NCBI RefSeq assembly: GCF_008725655.1
Contig: NZ_VYXP01000010.1
Span: forward strand, 1-64,000
DNA length: 64,000 bases
Direction of reading: 5' to 3'
From: Marinihelvus fidelis
GTDB lineage: Bacteria > Pseudomonadota > Gammaproteobacteria > Xanthomonadales > SZUA-36
Shown: one piece after another, positions 34,822 to 44,561 of the stretch
Layout of the letters: every line of letters begins with the position of its first letter
Position numbering within the stretch: the first letter of the stretch is position 1
The notes under the pieces: generated by a model
Seen by the model: only the letters and a program-made list of their open reading frames with translations
Told to the model about the DNA's origin: nothing
The model's database searches: none
Position numbers and translations under genes: made by a program

Positions 34822-36482
34822 GTCTCCAGGCCGCGGTAGCGCTCGCGCAGCCGGTTGCGTATTCCAATCGCCACCAGGTTCAGCAGCAGCGTGATGATCA
34901 CCAGCAGCAGCGCGGTGGCGTAGACCAGCGGGCGGGCCGCCTCGACGTTGGGGCTCTGGAAGCCGACATCATATATGTGGAAGCCCAGGTGCATGAACTT
35001 GCGTTCGAAATGCACGTAAGGGAAGTCGCCGTCCAGCGGCAGCGATGGCGCCAGCTTGACCACGCCCACCAGCATCAACGGCGCCACTTCGCCGGCCGCG
35101 CGGGCCACCGCCAGGATCACGCCGGTGAGGATGCCGGGCGTGGCCATCGGCAGGATGGTGCGCCACAGCGTTTCCCAGCGCGTCGCGCCCAGCGCCAGGC
35201 TGCCCTCGCGGATGGTCCGCGGGATGCGCGCCAGGCCTTCCTCGGTGGACACGATCACTACCGGCAACGTCAACAGGGCCAGGGTCAGCGCGGCCCAGAA
35301 CAGTCCGCCGGTGCCAAAGGTCGGTGCCGGCAGGGCCTCGGAGAAGAACAGCCGGTCGATGCCGCCGCCCACGGTATAGATAAAGAAACCCAGCCCGAAC
35401 ACGCCGTAGACAATGGACGGCACGCCGGCCAGGTTGTTGACGGCGATGCGCAGGAAGCTGGTGAACGCACCCTGCGGCGCGTATTCGCGCAGGTAGACCG
35501 CGCCGATCACGCCCAGCGGGGTGACGAATACGGTCATCAGCATCACCATCAGCACGGTGCCGTACAGCGCCGGAAAGATACCGCCCTCGGTATTGGCCTC
35601 GCGCGGGTCATCGGCCAGGAAGCGCCAGGCCGAGCCCAGCCAGTGCCGCGTCTTCTGTCGCGCGCCCATGGTGTTGGGCTGCCAGGCATCGAGCACGCCG
35701 GACAGCGGGTAGCGCTGTTCGTCACCGCCGCTGTCACGCATGATGACGCTGTCGCGGGCGATGTCGTCGTACAGTGATTCCAGGTCGGCCACGGCAGTGT
35801 CGAATTCGGACTGCAGGGCGGCCCGTTCGGTTTGCAGTTCGGCATGGGCCTCACCGCCCAGGCGGTCGTCCAGCTCCAGCCGCCGCTCTTCCAGGCGCAG
35901 GCGTTCGAGCCGGTAGTTGATGCTGCCGATGACATCCCGCTCGAGGGTGTCAATCTGCGCCCGCAGCTCGGTCGTCCGGGCCAGCCGCTGGCCCAGCTCG
36001 GACCAGGCATCATCCGTCACGACCAGCGCGCCCTCCTCTTCCAGGCCCACCAGCCAGCCGAAGAAATCGCCCCAGGTCTCGCGTTGCAGCACCACCAGGG
36101 AACGCGGCTGCGAGCGGGCCAGGATGTCGGGCTCCAGCACCCAGGTGAAATCCTGGCCATAGAGGTCGCGGTTGCCGACCTTGACCAGGTGGCGGGTGAC
36201 CGTCTCCATCTCCTCCGGCAGTTCGCGGCCGGCCTCGCGCAGTCGCTCGGCCGACACGGTCTCGCTGCGGCGCAGCTGGCCGACCATCAAATGCTGGCCG
36301 CCGTCCGCACCACGTACCGTCCATTCATGCAGGCCGGACGGCCAGAAGTGCCCCAGGCCACGCCAGCCGATCAGCGCCAGCAGGCCAGCCACCAGCAGGA
36401 TGCAGGCCGCCACGGCCGCGGCCTGCAACCAGATCCAGGGCATGCCGCCGGAAAGCCATTTGCGGAATCCGTCCATGGCCAC
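34818..36482 (-). CDS. pstA: Phosphate ABC transporter permease PstA, extended form
   Basis: Membrane protein of 554 residues, nearly twice the length of E. coli PstA (296). The first helix (about 18-40) is followed by a periplasmic insert of roughly 230 residues with a coiled coil (around 165-245). The permease core follows from about 285, with the EAA motif region [25 protein letters not shown]. Paired with an equally extended PstC, this fits the long permease type found in many marine and related gammaproteobacteria. Confidence 0.92.
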   Translation of the reverse strand: MAMDGFRKWLSGGMPWIWLQAAAVAACILLVAGLLALIGWRGLGHFWPSGLHEWTVRGADGGQHLMVGQLRRSETVSAERLREAGRELPEEMETVTRHLVKVGNRDLYGQDFTWVLEPDILARSQPRSLVVLQRETWGDFFGWLVGLEEEGALVVTDDAWSELGQRLARTTELRAQIDTLERDVIGSINYRLERLRLEERRLELDDRLGGEAHAELQTERAALQSEFDTAVADLESLYDDIARDSVIMRDSGGDEQRYPLSGVLDAWQPNTMGARQKTRHWLGSAWRFLADDPREANTEGGIFPALYGTVLMVMLMTVFVTPLGVIGAVYLREYAPQGAFTSFLRIAVNNLAGVPSIVYGVFGLGFFIYTVGGGIDRLFFSEALPAPTFGTGGLFWAALTLALLTLPVVIVSTEEGLARIPRTIREGSLALGATRWETLWRTILPMATPGILTGVILAVARAAGEVAPLMLVGVVKLAPSLPLDGDFPYVHFERKFMHLGFHIYDVGFQSPNVEAARPLVYATALLLVIITLLLNLVAIGIRNRLRERYRGLET

Positions 36483-36483
36483 C

Positions 36484-38733
36484 TCAGAGCGAGCTGTACC
36501 GCGCGCGCAGGCGCTGGCGGACCAGCTCCGCGCCGGTATTGACGATGAAGGTGAACACGAACAGCACCAGCGCCGACAGGAACAGGATGCGGTAGTGGGT
36601 GCTGTGCACGGCCGACTCCGGCATCTCCACGGCGATGTTGGCGGCCAGCGTGCGCATGCCCTCGAACAGGTTCCAGTCCGTGATCGGCGTGTTGCCGGTG
36701 GCCATCAGCACAATCATGGTCTCGCCCACGGCGCGTCCGAAGCCGATCATCAGGCCGGAGAAAATGCCCGGGCTGGCGGTGGGCAGGACCACCTTGACCA
36801 GGGTCTGCCAGCGGGTCGCGCCCAGTGCCAGCGAGCCGTCGGACAGTGAGCGCGGCACCGCGAACAGCGCGTCTTCGGCAATCGAGAAGATCGTCGGCAC
36901 CACGGCGAAGCCCATGGCGATGCCCACCACCAGCGCGTTGCGCTGGTCGTAGCTGACGCCGCCCTCCAGCGTCAGCCAGGTGCGCAGGTCGCCACCAAAG
37001 AACAGGTTCTGCAGCGGATCCGCCAGCCACAAGGCCAGCGCGCCCAGCACCAGCAACACCGGCAGCAGCACCAGCGGCTCCCAGCCCAGCGGCAGGGCCA
37101 GGCGCCGGCGCAGCCCGGCACGGTGCCAGCCCCAGGCCAGCGCCAGCACACCGGTGGGCAACACCACCGCGAGCGCGAACACGCCGGCCAGGTGGGCCTC
37201 CAGCCAGGGCGCCAGCCACAGGCCGGCCAGGAAGCCCAGGATGACCGTGGGCAGCGCCGCCATGATCTCGATCATCGGCTTGATGCGCCGGCGCAGCGCC
37301 GGGGCCATGAACACGGCGGTATAGGCGGCGCCCAGCAGCGCCAGCGGCACCGCGAACAGCATCGCGTAGATGGCCGCTTTCAGGGTGCCAAACACCAGCG
37401 GCACCAGGCTGAACTTGGGCTCGAAATCGTTGGTCGCCGCCGACGACTGCCAGGTATGGCGGGGGCCGGGGTAGTTCTCGTACCAGGTCTCCGACCACAG
37501 CGTCCCCATCGACACTTCCGGGTGCGGGTTGTCCAGCGTGGTCCAGCGCGCCACGCCGTTCGCGCCCAGGCTGAACACGCCATCCGCGCGCGGCGTCAGC
37601 GCCAGCACGGCCGGCGTGGCCTCGACCAGCGGCCGCCGCATCAGGGTGCGGTCCGATGTCGTGTAGTGCACGCCCAGTTCGCCGCCGGCATCCAGCGACA
37701 GGAAACCGCGGCGGCGATATTCCGGGTGGATATCAATGATGGCGTTATCGTGAGCGGCGAACTCGCGCACCACGGTCAGGCGCGCCGGGCCGGTGTCGTT
37801 CTCGCGCACCGGGAACGCCTGGCGGATCACCCCGCCAGCATCACCGGCCAGAAGCGATGTGCCGCCCAGCAGCATGCGCATGGCGGTGATCGCCCGCGTG
37901 CCGGGCCGGATGACACCGGATTCCTCCAGCCCGGGCAGGCTGAAGCGGTGAATGCCGCCGTTGCTGTCACCCACATAGGCCCAGCGCCGCTGCCCGTCCA
38001 GCGCCAGCGTGGTGGCCTCGAACGGCAGCTCAACTGACGCCGTGGTCGACTCCACCTGCGACTCGCCGGTCAGGAAGTTCTGCTGCAGGGATTGCTGATG
38101 GATATGCAGGTCACCACCCGACAGCGCCGCCAGCAGCAGCCCGTCGGGATGGTCGCGTGCCGCCAGCGCGGTCACCGCACCGGGCGCCAGCGCCAGCGGC
38201 GCCTCGCCGTGCGGAAACTCCAGCCGGCCGACGCTGCGGGCCGCCTCGACGCCATCGCTGAAATCCATCATGAAGCGGTAGCGCGCCACCACCGCGCGGC
38301 CATCAGCGAAGGCCACGGCAAAGGTGCCCGGCGATTCCAGGTCTTCGGCGGCGGCGGTGGCACGGCCCGCGTCGCTGGCCAGCGGCGTGCGGCCCAGGCG
38401 CTCGAAACCGGGCAGAGAGAAAAACGTGGCCGCGCCACCGACGCCTACCCGCAGGCCGGCCTGGCCGCGCTCGTCCAGCACCAGCAGGCGGGTATCGGCG
38501 GCACGCCAGTCAGGGCCCGACTCCAGCGTGACGGTGTCCTCGTCAGCACCGGAAAACAGCGGCGCCGTCTCCCAGGCCAGGTACAGCAGGATGGCCACCA
38601 TGGACGCGAATACGGCCAGGCCGCCGCCGGTAATCACCCAGCGCGCCACCCGGTCCTTGCGACCGCGCCAGAGTTGGTATCGGGGGTCCCGCGCGCGGGC
38701 ACGGCCTTTCCCCGCGGCTGGTGAATCAATCAT
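36484..38733 (-). CDS. pstC: Phosphate ABC transporter permease PstC, extended form
   Basis: Membrane protein of 749 residues; E. coli PstC has 319. The first helix (about 32-53) is followed by a periplasmic domain of roughly 370 residues with WD-like repeated strands (RWAYVGDSNGGIHRFSLPG), then the permease core with [26 protein letters not shown]. The ATG at 38733 has no ribosome site and lies about where transcription should begin from the PHO-box promoter, so the mRNA may be leaderless; an internal start is possible. Confidence 0.9.
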   Translation of the reverse strand: MIDSPAAGKGRARARDPRYQLWRGRKDRVARWVITGGGLAVFASMVAILLYLAWETAPLFSGADEDTVTLESGPDWRAADTRLLVLDERGQAGLRVGVGGAATFFSLPGFERLGRTPLASDAGRATAAAEDLESPGTFAVAFADGRAVVARYRFMMDFSDGVEAARSVGRLEFPHGEAPLALAPGAVTALAARDHPDGLLLAALSGGDLHIHQQSLQQNFLTGESQVESTTASVELPFEATTLALDGQRRWAYVGDSNGGIHRFSLPGLEESGVIRPGTRAITAMRMLLGGTSLLAGDAGGVIRQAFPVRENDTGPARLTVVREFAAHDNAIIDIHPEYRRRGFLSLDAGGELGVHYTTSDRTLMRRPLVEATPAVLALTPRADGVFSLGANGVARWTTLDNPHPEVSMGTLWSETWYENYPGPRHTWQSSAATNDFEPKFSLVPLVFGTLKAAIYAMLFAVPLALLGAAYTAVFMAPALRRRIKPMIEIMAALPTVILGFLAGLWLAPWLEAHLAGVFALAVVLPTGVLALAWGWHRAGLRRRLALPLGWEPLVLLPVLLVLGALALWLADPLQNLFFGGDLRTWLTLEGGVSYDQRNALVVGIAMGFAVVPTIFSIAEDALFAVPRSLSDGSLALGATRWQTLVKVVLPTASPGIFSGLMIGFGRAVGETMIVLMATGNTPITDWNLFEGMRTLAANIAVEMPESAVHSTHYRILFLSALVLFVFTFIVNTGAELVRQRLRARYSSL

Positions 38734-38739
38734 CCGGGC

Positions 38740-38784
38740 ATGGTATGCGTGAAATATGACAACTTTGTAACAACCCTGTAACAG
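38740..38784 (-). promoter_or_regulatory. Triple PHO box and -10 of the pstCAB-phoU operon
   Basis: Three half-sites on the minus strand, CTGTTAC (38784-38778), TTGTTAC (38773-38767) and TTGTCAT (38762-38756), keep an exact 11-bp period. A TACCAT -10 candidate lies ten bases downstream at 38745-38740. The predicted transcription start falls at or next to the pstC start codon. Confidence 0.9.
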
Positions 38785-38851
38785 TTCCGGTCAAAACTGC
38801 TACGCTATTGTCCGCTTCATTTTCGAGCGTTCCCACTAGGATACAGAACCC

Positions 38852-39529
38852 ATGGTCGGCGGTTACCTCAGCGGCATCTTTGCATCTTCCCCCATCGGAC
38901 CCCTGCAGACGCACATGAAACAGGTGGTCAAGTGCGTGCACGAACTGATCCCGTTCCTGGACGCGGTCACCGAGGGTGACCGGGAAGCGCGTGACGCCAG
39001 CCATAAGCTTATCGTGGAACACGAACATAAGGCGGATGATCTCAAGAAAGAGCTGCGCCTGCAGTTGCCGACCAGCCTGTTCATGCCCATCGACCGGCGT
39101 GACATGCTGGAAATCCTGTCCATGCAGGACGGCGTGGCCAGCCGCGTTCGCGACGTCGCCGGCATTATCGCCGGGCGCGACATGAAAATCCCCAAGTCGA
39201 TGGTGCGTGACTACCGCAAGCTGGTGAAAACCTGCATCAAGACCTGCGAGCAGGCGCTGTCGGCCATCAGCGAACTCGATGAACTCATCGAAACCGGCTT
39301 CGACAACGCCGAGCGCATGCGTATTTCCAACATGCTGGTGGAGCTGGACGCGATGGAGCACGAGACCGACGTCATGGTCTCCGACCTGTGCGACCAGCTC
39401 ATGGCCATCGAAGACAAACTGAACCCGATCGACGCGATCTTCCTGTATCGCGTCCTGGACAAGACCGGCGCCATTGCCGACCGCGCTCAGCAGGTCGGCA
39501 GCCGATTGCAGCTGACCCTGGCGCGCTAG
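38852..39529 (+). CDS. DUF47 (PhoU-like) Pit accessory protein
   Basis: Helical cytoplasmic protein of 225 residues of the DUF47/TIGR00153 family, related to PhoU. Genes of this family regularly precede pit genes and are thought to regulate low-affinity phosphate uptake. Visible pattern: HEHKADDLKKELRLQL and MEHETDVMVSDLCDQL, the two metal-binding ExxxD-type helices. It is divergent from pstC and 30 bases ahead of pit. Confidence 0.92.
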   Translation: MVGGYLSGIFASSPIGPLQTHMKQVVKCVHELIPFLDAVTEGDREARDASHKLIVEHEHKADDLKKELRLQLPTSLFMPIDRRDMLEILSMQDGVASRVRDVAGIIAGRDMKIPKSMVRDYRKLVKTCIKTCEQALSAISELDELIETGFDNAERMRISNMLVELDAMEHETDVMVSDLCDQLMAIEDKLNPIDAIFLYRVLDKTGAIADRAQQVGSRLQLTLAR

Positions 39530-39559
39530 TCGCGACAGCAACGAGGAGTTAGAAGAACA

Positions 39560-40813
39560 ATGGACCACGCCACGATCTACCTGGTGCTGGCAGCCGCGTT
39601 CGGCCTGTTCATGGCCTGGGGTATCGGCGCCAACGACGTCGCCAACGCCATGGCCACCTCGGTCGGCGCCAAGGCGCTGACCATCAAGCAGGCCATTATC
39701 GTGGCCGCCATCTTCGAGTTTGCCGGCGCCTTCCTGGCCGGCGGGCAGGTCACGGCGACCATTCGCAAGGGCATCGTCGATTCCGAGCAGCTCTCCGGCA
39801 ACCCGGAATACCTGGTCTTCGGCATGCTCTCGGCCCTGCTGGCCGCGGGTATCTGGCTGGCGATTGCCTCGCGGCGCGGCTGGCCGGTGTCCACCACGCA
39901 CTCCATCGTCGGCGCCATCGTCGGTTTCGCCATCGCCGGCATCGGCATGGAAGCCGTCAAGTGGGGACAGGTGTCCTCGATCGCGGCCTCCTGGGTGGTG
40001 TCGCCGCTGGTCTCCGGCTTTATCGCCTTCCTGATTTTCCTCAGCGTGCAGAAACTGATCCTGCGCACCGATAACCCGATCGCCAACGCCCGCCGCTACG
40101 TGCCGATGTACATCTTCTTCGTCGGCTTCATCCTGTCTCTGGTCACGCTGTTCAAGGGCCTGAAGCACATCAACCTGGACCTGAGCGTGGCGCAGTCCTA
40201 CGCCATCGCCGTGGGTTGTGGCCTGGTGACGATGGCCATCGGCATCGTGCTGATCGGCCGCCTGAAGATCAAGAAGAAGGCCGACAAGGATTTCCGCTTT
40301 ACCAACGTCGAGAAGATTTTCGGTGTGCTGATGATCTTCACGGCCTGTGGCATGGCTTTCGCCCACGGCTCCAACGATGTCGCCAACGCCATTGGCCCTG
40401 TGGCGGCCATTGTCAGCGTGGTGGCCTCCGGCGAGGTCAGCCAGAGCGCGGCGCTGCCCACCTGGGTGCTGCTGCTGGGCGCGCTGGGTATCGTTTTCGG
40501 CCTGGCCACTTACGGCTTCAAGGTGATCCGAACCGTCGGCCAGCGCATTACCGAACTGACGCCGTCACGCGGCTTCGCCGCCGAACTGGCGGCGGCTACT
40601 ACCGTGGTGATTGCTTCGGGCACCGGCATCCCCATTTCCACCACCCACACGCTGGTGGGCGCGGTGCTGGGCGTGGGCTTCGCCCGCGGCATGGAGGCCA
40701 TCAACCTGCGGGTGGTGGGCAACATCTTCCTGTCGTGGATCGTCACCCTGCCGGCCGGCGCCATCCTGGCGGTGTTCTTCTTCTACACGCTCAAGGGCAT
40801 GTTCACGCCCTGA
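39560..40813 (+). CDS. pit: PiT family inorganic phosphate transporter
   Basis: Low-affinity phosphate permease of 417 residues with about ten transmembrane helices. The duplicated family signature is clear: GANDVANAMATSVG in the first half and GSNDVANAIGPVAA in the second, plus the paired serine/threonine motifs PVSTTHSIVGAIVGF and PISTTHTLVGAVLGVGF. A GAGG-type ribosome site precedes it. Having Pit next to Pst gives the cell both uptake modes in one locus. Confidence 0.96.
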   Translation: MDHATIYLVLAAAFGLFMAWGIGANDVANAMATSVGAKALTIKQAIIVAAIFEFAGAFLAGGQVTATIRKGIVDSEQLSGNPEYLVFGMLSALLAAGIWLAIASRRGWPVSTTHSIVGAIVGFAIAGIGMEAVKWGQVSSIAASWVVSPLVSGFIAFLIFLSVQKLILRTDNPIANARRYVPMYIFFVGFILSLVTLFKGLKHINLDLSVAQSYAIAVGCGLVTMAIGIVLIGRLKIKKKADKDFRFTNVEKIFGVLMIFTACGMAFAHGSNDVANAIGPVAAIVSVVASGEVSQSAALPTWVLLLGALGIVFGLATYGFKVIRTVGQRITELTPSRGFAAELAAATTVVIASGTGIPISTTHTLVGAVLGVGFARGMEAINLRVVGNIFLSWIVTLPAGAILAVFFFYTLKGMFTP

Positions 40814-40829
40814 GGCTTCAACACCTGGT

Positions 40830-40882
40830 GGTTCACCCCCTGGCGGTGTGAACCCTGACGGCCGGCCCTAGGGCTGGCCGTT
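40830..40882. terminator. Two hairpins at the convergent pit / DUF4340 junction
   Basis: GGTTCAC/GTGAACC arms (40830-40836 and 40848-40854) form one hairpin. A second palindrome with a TA centre (40859-40882, ACGGCC.GCCC/GGGC.GGCCGT) covers the stop codon of the DUF4340 gene. Neither has a clear T-tract, so they may be 3' stabilising or weak termination elements. Confidence 0.55.
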
Positions 40883-41965
40883 GTCGTTTTCGGCCTCGGC
40901 CAGCGGCTTGAGCAGGTCGTCCAGCTGCTGGTCCAGGGCATCCGCCTTGAAAGACGAAATCCGGTAGGCCCAGCCGTCGGTGCGCTCGCGGATGCGGGCG
41001 GCGGCTTCGTCGGCCGTGACCACGTCGGCGGGCTCTGCCGGGTCGTCATCCGCCGCTGGCTCGTCACCGACCTGGGTCTCGAACGGCGCGGACGCGGCCA
41101 CGCGCACCCAGGCGCCATCGTCTTCGCGAACCAGGTCCAGGTTGACCTGCAGGCCAGAGAAGGTCAGCGCGCGCACCTGGGTGGCGCCTTCCCAGTCGAA
41201 CCCGTCCTGCGGACGCACGTCTTCGAACACCAGCCCGGCCAGCGCGCCGCCCAGCGAGTTCATCGCCCAGGTAGATTTGAGTTCGCGGCCTTCCGGCAGG
41301 CCACCCTCGAGGATGAAGTCGGTGTCGTCCGCCGAAGTCTTCCAGACCCGCAGGGTCTCGCCACCGGCGGGGGTCACGCGAACGTCGGCCACTTCGGCGG
41401 CCGCCAGGTCGATGACCGCGGTATCGGCCCAGCCGATGGGCGTGCGCGGCACGTCGACATCGAAATCGGCCAGCACGCTGGCGACCTGGCCCAGGGGCCT
41501 CAGGTAGCGCCCCTCGCGGCCGGCAGCCGCGTTGCCAACAATCACGCCCAGGGGCTCGCCGTCCGCAAACGCCAGCGTCAGCAGCACTCCGGCGGCATCT
41601 TCGCCATCGACATCCTCCACGCCCAGGCGGTCGTAATAGTCCGGGTTATCGGTTTTCGGCTCGATCACCGTGGCCTGAGCCAGCCCGGCCAGCGTGTCGC
41701 GCACCCGGGCCCAGTCGGCCGGGTAACCCTGCAGCTCGGCAATCGTCCAGCGGTCACCCTGGCGCGCCAGGCTGGCGACTGTCTCGTCGCCGGCCACGGT
41801 CACGCGCAGCGACTGCGTGTCGTTGACGCGCGCCGCCAGGGCCGGCAGGACGGCGCCTTCCGCCCCGCCCGCATTGCCGCCGCGATCGCCGGACGACAAC
41901 AGCGCCACGGCGCCTGCCACCACGGCCAGCGCGATGGCCAGCCCAACCAGTGTCTTCGTGCTCAT
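40868..41965 (-). CDS. DUF4340 domain-containing protein
   Basis: Membrane-anchored protein of 365 residues with one N-terminal helix (LVGLAIALAVVAGAVALLS) and a periplasmic region with two similar beta-rich halves, as in DUF4340. Such genes regularly follow GldG-like proteins in Gld-type ABC clusters. The ATG at 41965 overlaps the gldG-like stop (ATGA), which fixes the start. Function unknown. Confidence 0.85.
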   Translation of the reverse strand: MSTKTLVGLAIALAVVAGAVALLSSGDRGGNAGGAEGAVLPALAARVNDTQSLRVTVAGDETVASLARQGDRWTIAELQGYPADWARVRDTLAGLAQATVIEPKTDNPDYYDRLGVEDVDGEDAAGVLLTLAFADGEPLGVIVGNAAAGREGRYLRPLGQVASVLADFDVDVPRTPIGWADTAVIDLAAAEVADVRVTPAGGETLRVWKTSADDTDFILEGGLPEGRELKSTWAMNSLGGALAGLVFEDVRPQDGFDWEGATQVRALTFSGLQVNLDLVREDDGAWVRVAASAPFETQVGDEPAADDDPAEPADVVTADEAAARIRERTDGWAYRISSFKADALDQQLDDLLKPLAEAENDNGQP

Positions 41966-43830
41966 GCCGAACCCTCCTGGCGCCGACGCCGTCGCAGGTG
42001 CCCGATCCACAGGGCGATACCGATAACCACCACCGGCACGACGACGATGTTGATGACCTTCAGCCGCGTTCCCAGCGCGTCGATATCGCGATCCAGGTTG
42101 TGCTGCACCGCGCGCAGGTCACGGCGGATCTGGATGCGCTGGTCCATGAAACGCTGGATCTCGTCCGACTGCGCCTGATTCAGCACGCCCAGGTCGTCAC
42201 CGCTACGCTGCGACTGCATCTCCGTCAGCTTGCGCTCGGTCTCGGCCAGCTCGGCATTCAGGCGTTCCTCGGTCTCGCGGTACTGGTTCTCGGCCTGCAG
42301 GCGCAGGCGCTCGACCCGGTCGAACGGCCGCGCCGAGGTGCTGCGCGCACGAATGCTGATCAGGTCGCTGGAGCCCAGCAGGTTGTCGACCGCGTTCACC
42401 GCCAGCGTGCCGTTATCGGCGAAAGCGCTGGTGACGGACTGGCCGAAGAAGTTCTGCCGGCTCACCCACAGGCGGTCGCTGAGCATGTCGGTATCGGCGA
42501 ACAGGATGACGTTGATGCCCTCGTCAACGGCCTGGCCGCGATGTGTCTGCCCGGCTGACCCGCCCGGCGCCGCCTCGAACGCCGAGGCCGCCGGTCCGGT
42601 CACCCGCGCCGCCAGCGTGTAGCGATCGCCGGTAGAGACGAATCCGCTGGCCAATTCGGAGGGGTCGGCCAGGAAACGCAGCCGGCTGGCATCCAGCGGT
42701 GCGGCGGTATCGCTGCTGCGCACCAGCGGCACCAGCGTGGTGGTCGCGCCCTCGGCGGCCTCGAACCAGCCCGTGGACGCCAGGTTCACGGCCTCCAGGT
42801 CGGCGCTGACGATGTCGCCGCCATCCAGCCCGTCGGCCGGCACCGACAGGATCGCCAGGTGCCGGGCCGCCTGGCCCATGCCGGTGCTCACCTGCAGGGC
42901 GTAAAGCGGGTCGCCCACCACGCGCGTGGTCTCGAAGCTTACGCCCCAGGCATCAAACAGCTCGCCCAGCGTCGACGAACCACCGGCGTTCATTCGCGCC
43001 ATCGGGTCGTTCGGGTCGCCGCTCAGGTCGGCCTCGGCGAAGGGGTCGACGAAGGCCACCAGCCGGCCGCCGCCCAGCACGAACTGGTCGATGGCGTAGC
43101 GCATATCGTCCGACAGGTCCTTCGGGTGCACCACCATCAGCAGGTCAATGCCCTCCGGCAGCGCGTCGGCGCCGCTGTCGATGGTCTCGACCTCGAACAG
43201 CTGCTCCAGCTGCTCGTGGATCACCCAGGCCGGGCGCGCCTGGCGCGTCTCCATGTCGAAACCCGGCCCCATGTCCAGGCCGCTGAGCAGGCCCACGGTC
43301 AGCGGTTCGGGCTTCGACAGCGTGGTGATCATCTTGATCACGTCGTACTCGAAGAACGCCTGCTTGCCGGGCTGCAGGAACGGCATCGCCTGCACGTCAT
43401 CCAGCGTGTTGGTGCCGGCGATCCCCAGGTACAGCGAATCCCCGCCGGTCCCCACCGGCAGCGCCTGCAGGCCAAAGGCCGCGGCCTCGTCCTCCTCGGG
43501 TGAAAACGGCTCCGGATTCACGCGGCGCACGGTCAGCTTGCCGCCGGCGCGGTCCTCCATGTCGTCCAGCATCTCGCCCACCCAGCGCGCGTAGTCGCGA
43601 ATCTGCGGCAGTTCGCGGCTGGCGTCCTCGGAGAAGAAGTAATACAGCGTAACCGGCTCCTCGAGCTGGCCCAGCAGGTTGATCGTGCCGTCGCTGAGCG
43701 TGTACTGGCCGTTCTCGGTCAGGTCCACGCGGCAGCCCTTGAGCAGCCCCCCGGAGAGAATGACCAGGCCGATGAACAGCCCCGCCAGCAGCGCCAGTGA
43801 GCCGGTTGAATTCCACAGTTTCCGGTTCAT
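41962..43830 (-). CDS. GldG-like ABC transporter auxiliary protein
   Basis: Protein of 622 residues with membrane helices at both ends (about 11-30 and 590-612) and a large periplasmic domain between. The N-terminal VDLTENGQYTLSDGTINLLGQLEEPVTLYYFFS is the mark of the GldG/DUF7088 family, and a DUF4350-like stretch with GGGRLVAFVDPFAEAD follows. A coiled coil precedes the last helix. It belongs to an ABC exporter of unknown substrate; gliding function is not implied outside Bacteroidetes. Overlaps both neighbours by four bases. Confidence 0.88.
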   Translation of the reverse strand: MNRKLWNSTGSLALLAGLFIGLVILSGGLLKGCRVDLTENGQYTLSDGTINLLGQLEEPVTLYYFFSEDASRELPQIRDYARWVGEMLDDMEDRAGGKLTVRRVNPEPFSPEEDEAAAFGLQALPVGTGGDSLYLGIAGTNTLDDVQAMPFLQPGKQAFFEYDVIKMITTLSKPEPLTVGLLSGLDMGPGFDMETRQARPAWVIHEQLEQLFEVETIDSGADALPEGIDLLMVVHPKDLSDDMRYAIDQFVLGGGRLVAFVDPFAEADLSGDPNDPMARMNAGGSSTLGELFDAWGVSFETTRVVGDPLYALQVSTGMGQAARHLAILSVPADGLDGGDIVSADLEAVNLASTGWFEAAEGATTTLVPLVRSSDTAAPLDASRLRFLADPSELASGFVSTGDRYTLAARVTGPAASAFEAAPGGSAGQTHRGQAVDEGINVILFADTDMLSDRLWVSRQNFFGQSVTSAFADNGTLAVNAVDNLLGSSDLISIRARSTSARPFDRVERLRLQAENQYRETEERLNAELAETERKLTEMQSQRSGDDLGVLNQAQSDEIQRFMDQRIQIRRDLRAVQHNLDRDIDALGTRLKVINIVVVPVVVIGIALWIGHLRRRRRQEGSA

Positions 43831-44561
43831 TCGCCTTTCCTCATGTCCAGGACGATGATGTTGGCCAGCAGCCAGAAGCCGATGACCAGGGCGAAGTAGA
43901 CCAGGTCCCGCAGGTCGATCACGCCCTTCGAAATATCGACGTAGTGGGCCAGGAAGCTGAGCCCCGCGATGGCGTCCAGCAGCACCTGCGGCGCCCAGCC
44001 GTTGAACAGGTCCATGACCATGGGCAGGCCGCTCAGCAGGAACACGAAACAGGCCACCACGCTGAGGATGAACGCCACCACCTGGTTGCGCGTCAGCGCC
44101 GACATGCACGAGCCGATCGCCAGCATGCCGCCCGCCATCAGCCAGCTGCCGATGTAGGCCGCCAGGATCACGCCGTTGTCGGGGTCACCCAGGTAGTTGA
44201 CGGTCAGCCAGATGGGCACGGTCAGGTCCAGGCAGATGCCCAGGAACACCCACGCCGCCAGGAACTTGCCCAGCACCGCCTGCGGCAGTGAAATCGGCAG
44301 CGTCAGCAGCAGTTCGATCGTGCCCGAACGCCGTTCCTCGGCCCACAGGCGCATGGCAATCGCCGGCACAAGGAACAGGTACAGCCACGGGTGGAAGCGG
44401 AAAAACGGGTCCAGGTCGGCCACGCCGCGCTCGTAGAATCCGCCCAGGTAGAACGTGAACACGCCGGTCATGACCAGGAAGATGACGATAAATACCCAGG
44501 CCACCGGGGTGGCGAAATAACCGGCCAGTTCGCGCCGGAATACGGTCCAGATTGCGCTCAT
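43827..44561 (-). CDS. ABC-2 type permease (GldF-like)
   Basis: Membrane protein of 244 residues with six hydrophobic segments and the sequence AEERRSGTIELLLTLPIS, the typical ABC-2 cytoplasmic coupling region. It pairs with the ATPase immediately upstream (one-base overlap) and the GldG-like protein downstream. Substrate unknown. Confidence 0.9.
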   Translation of the reverse strand: MSAIWTVFRRELAGYFATPVAWVFIVIFLVMTGVFTFYLGGFYERGVADLDPFFRFHPWLYLFLVPAIAMRLWAEERRSGTIELLLTLPISLPQAVLGKFLAAWVFLGICLDLTVPIWLTVNYLGDPDNGVILAAYIGSWLMAGGMLAIGSCMSALTRNQVVAFILSVVACFVFLLSGLPMVMDLFNGWAPQVLLDAIAGLSFLAHYVDISKGVIDLRDLVYFALVIGFWLLANIIVLDMRKGE

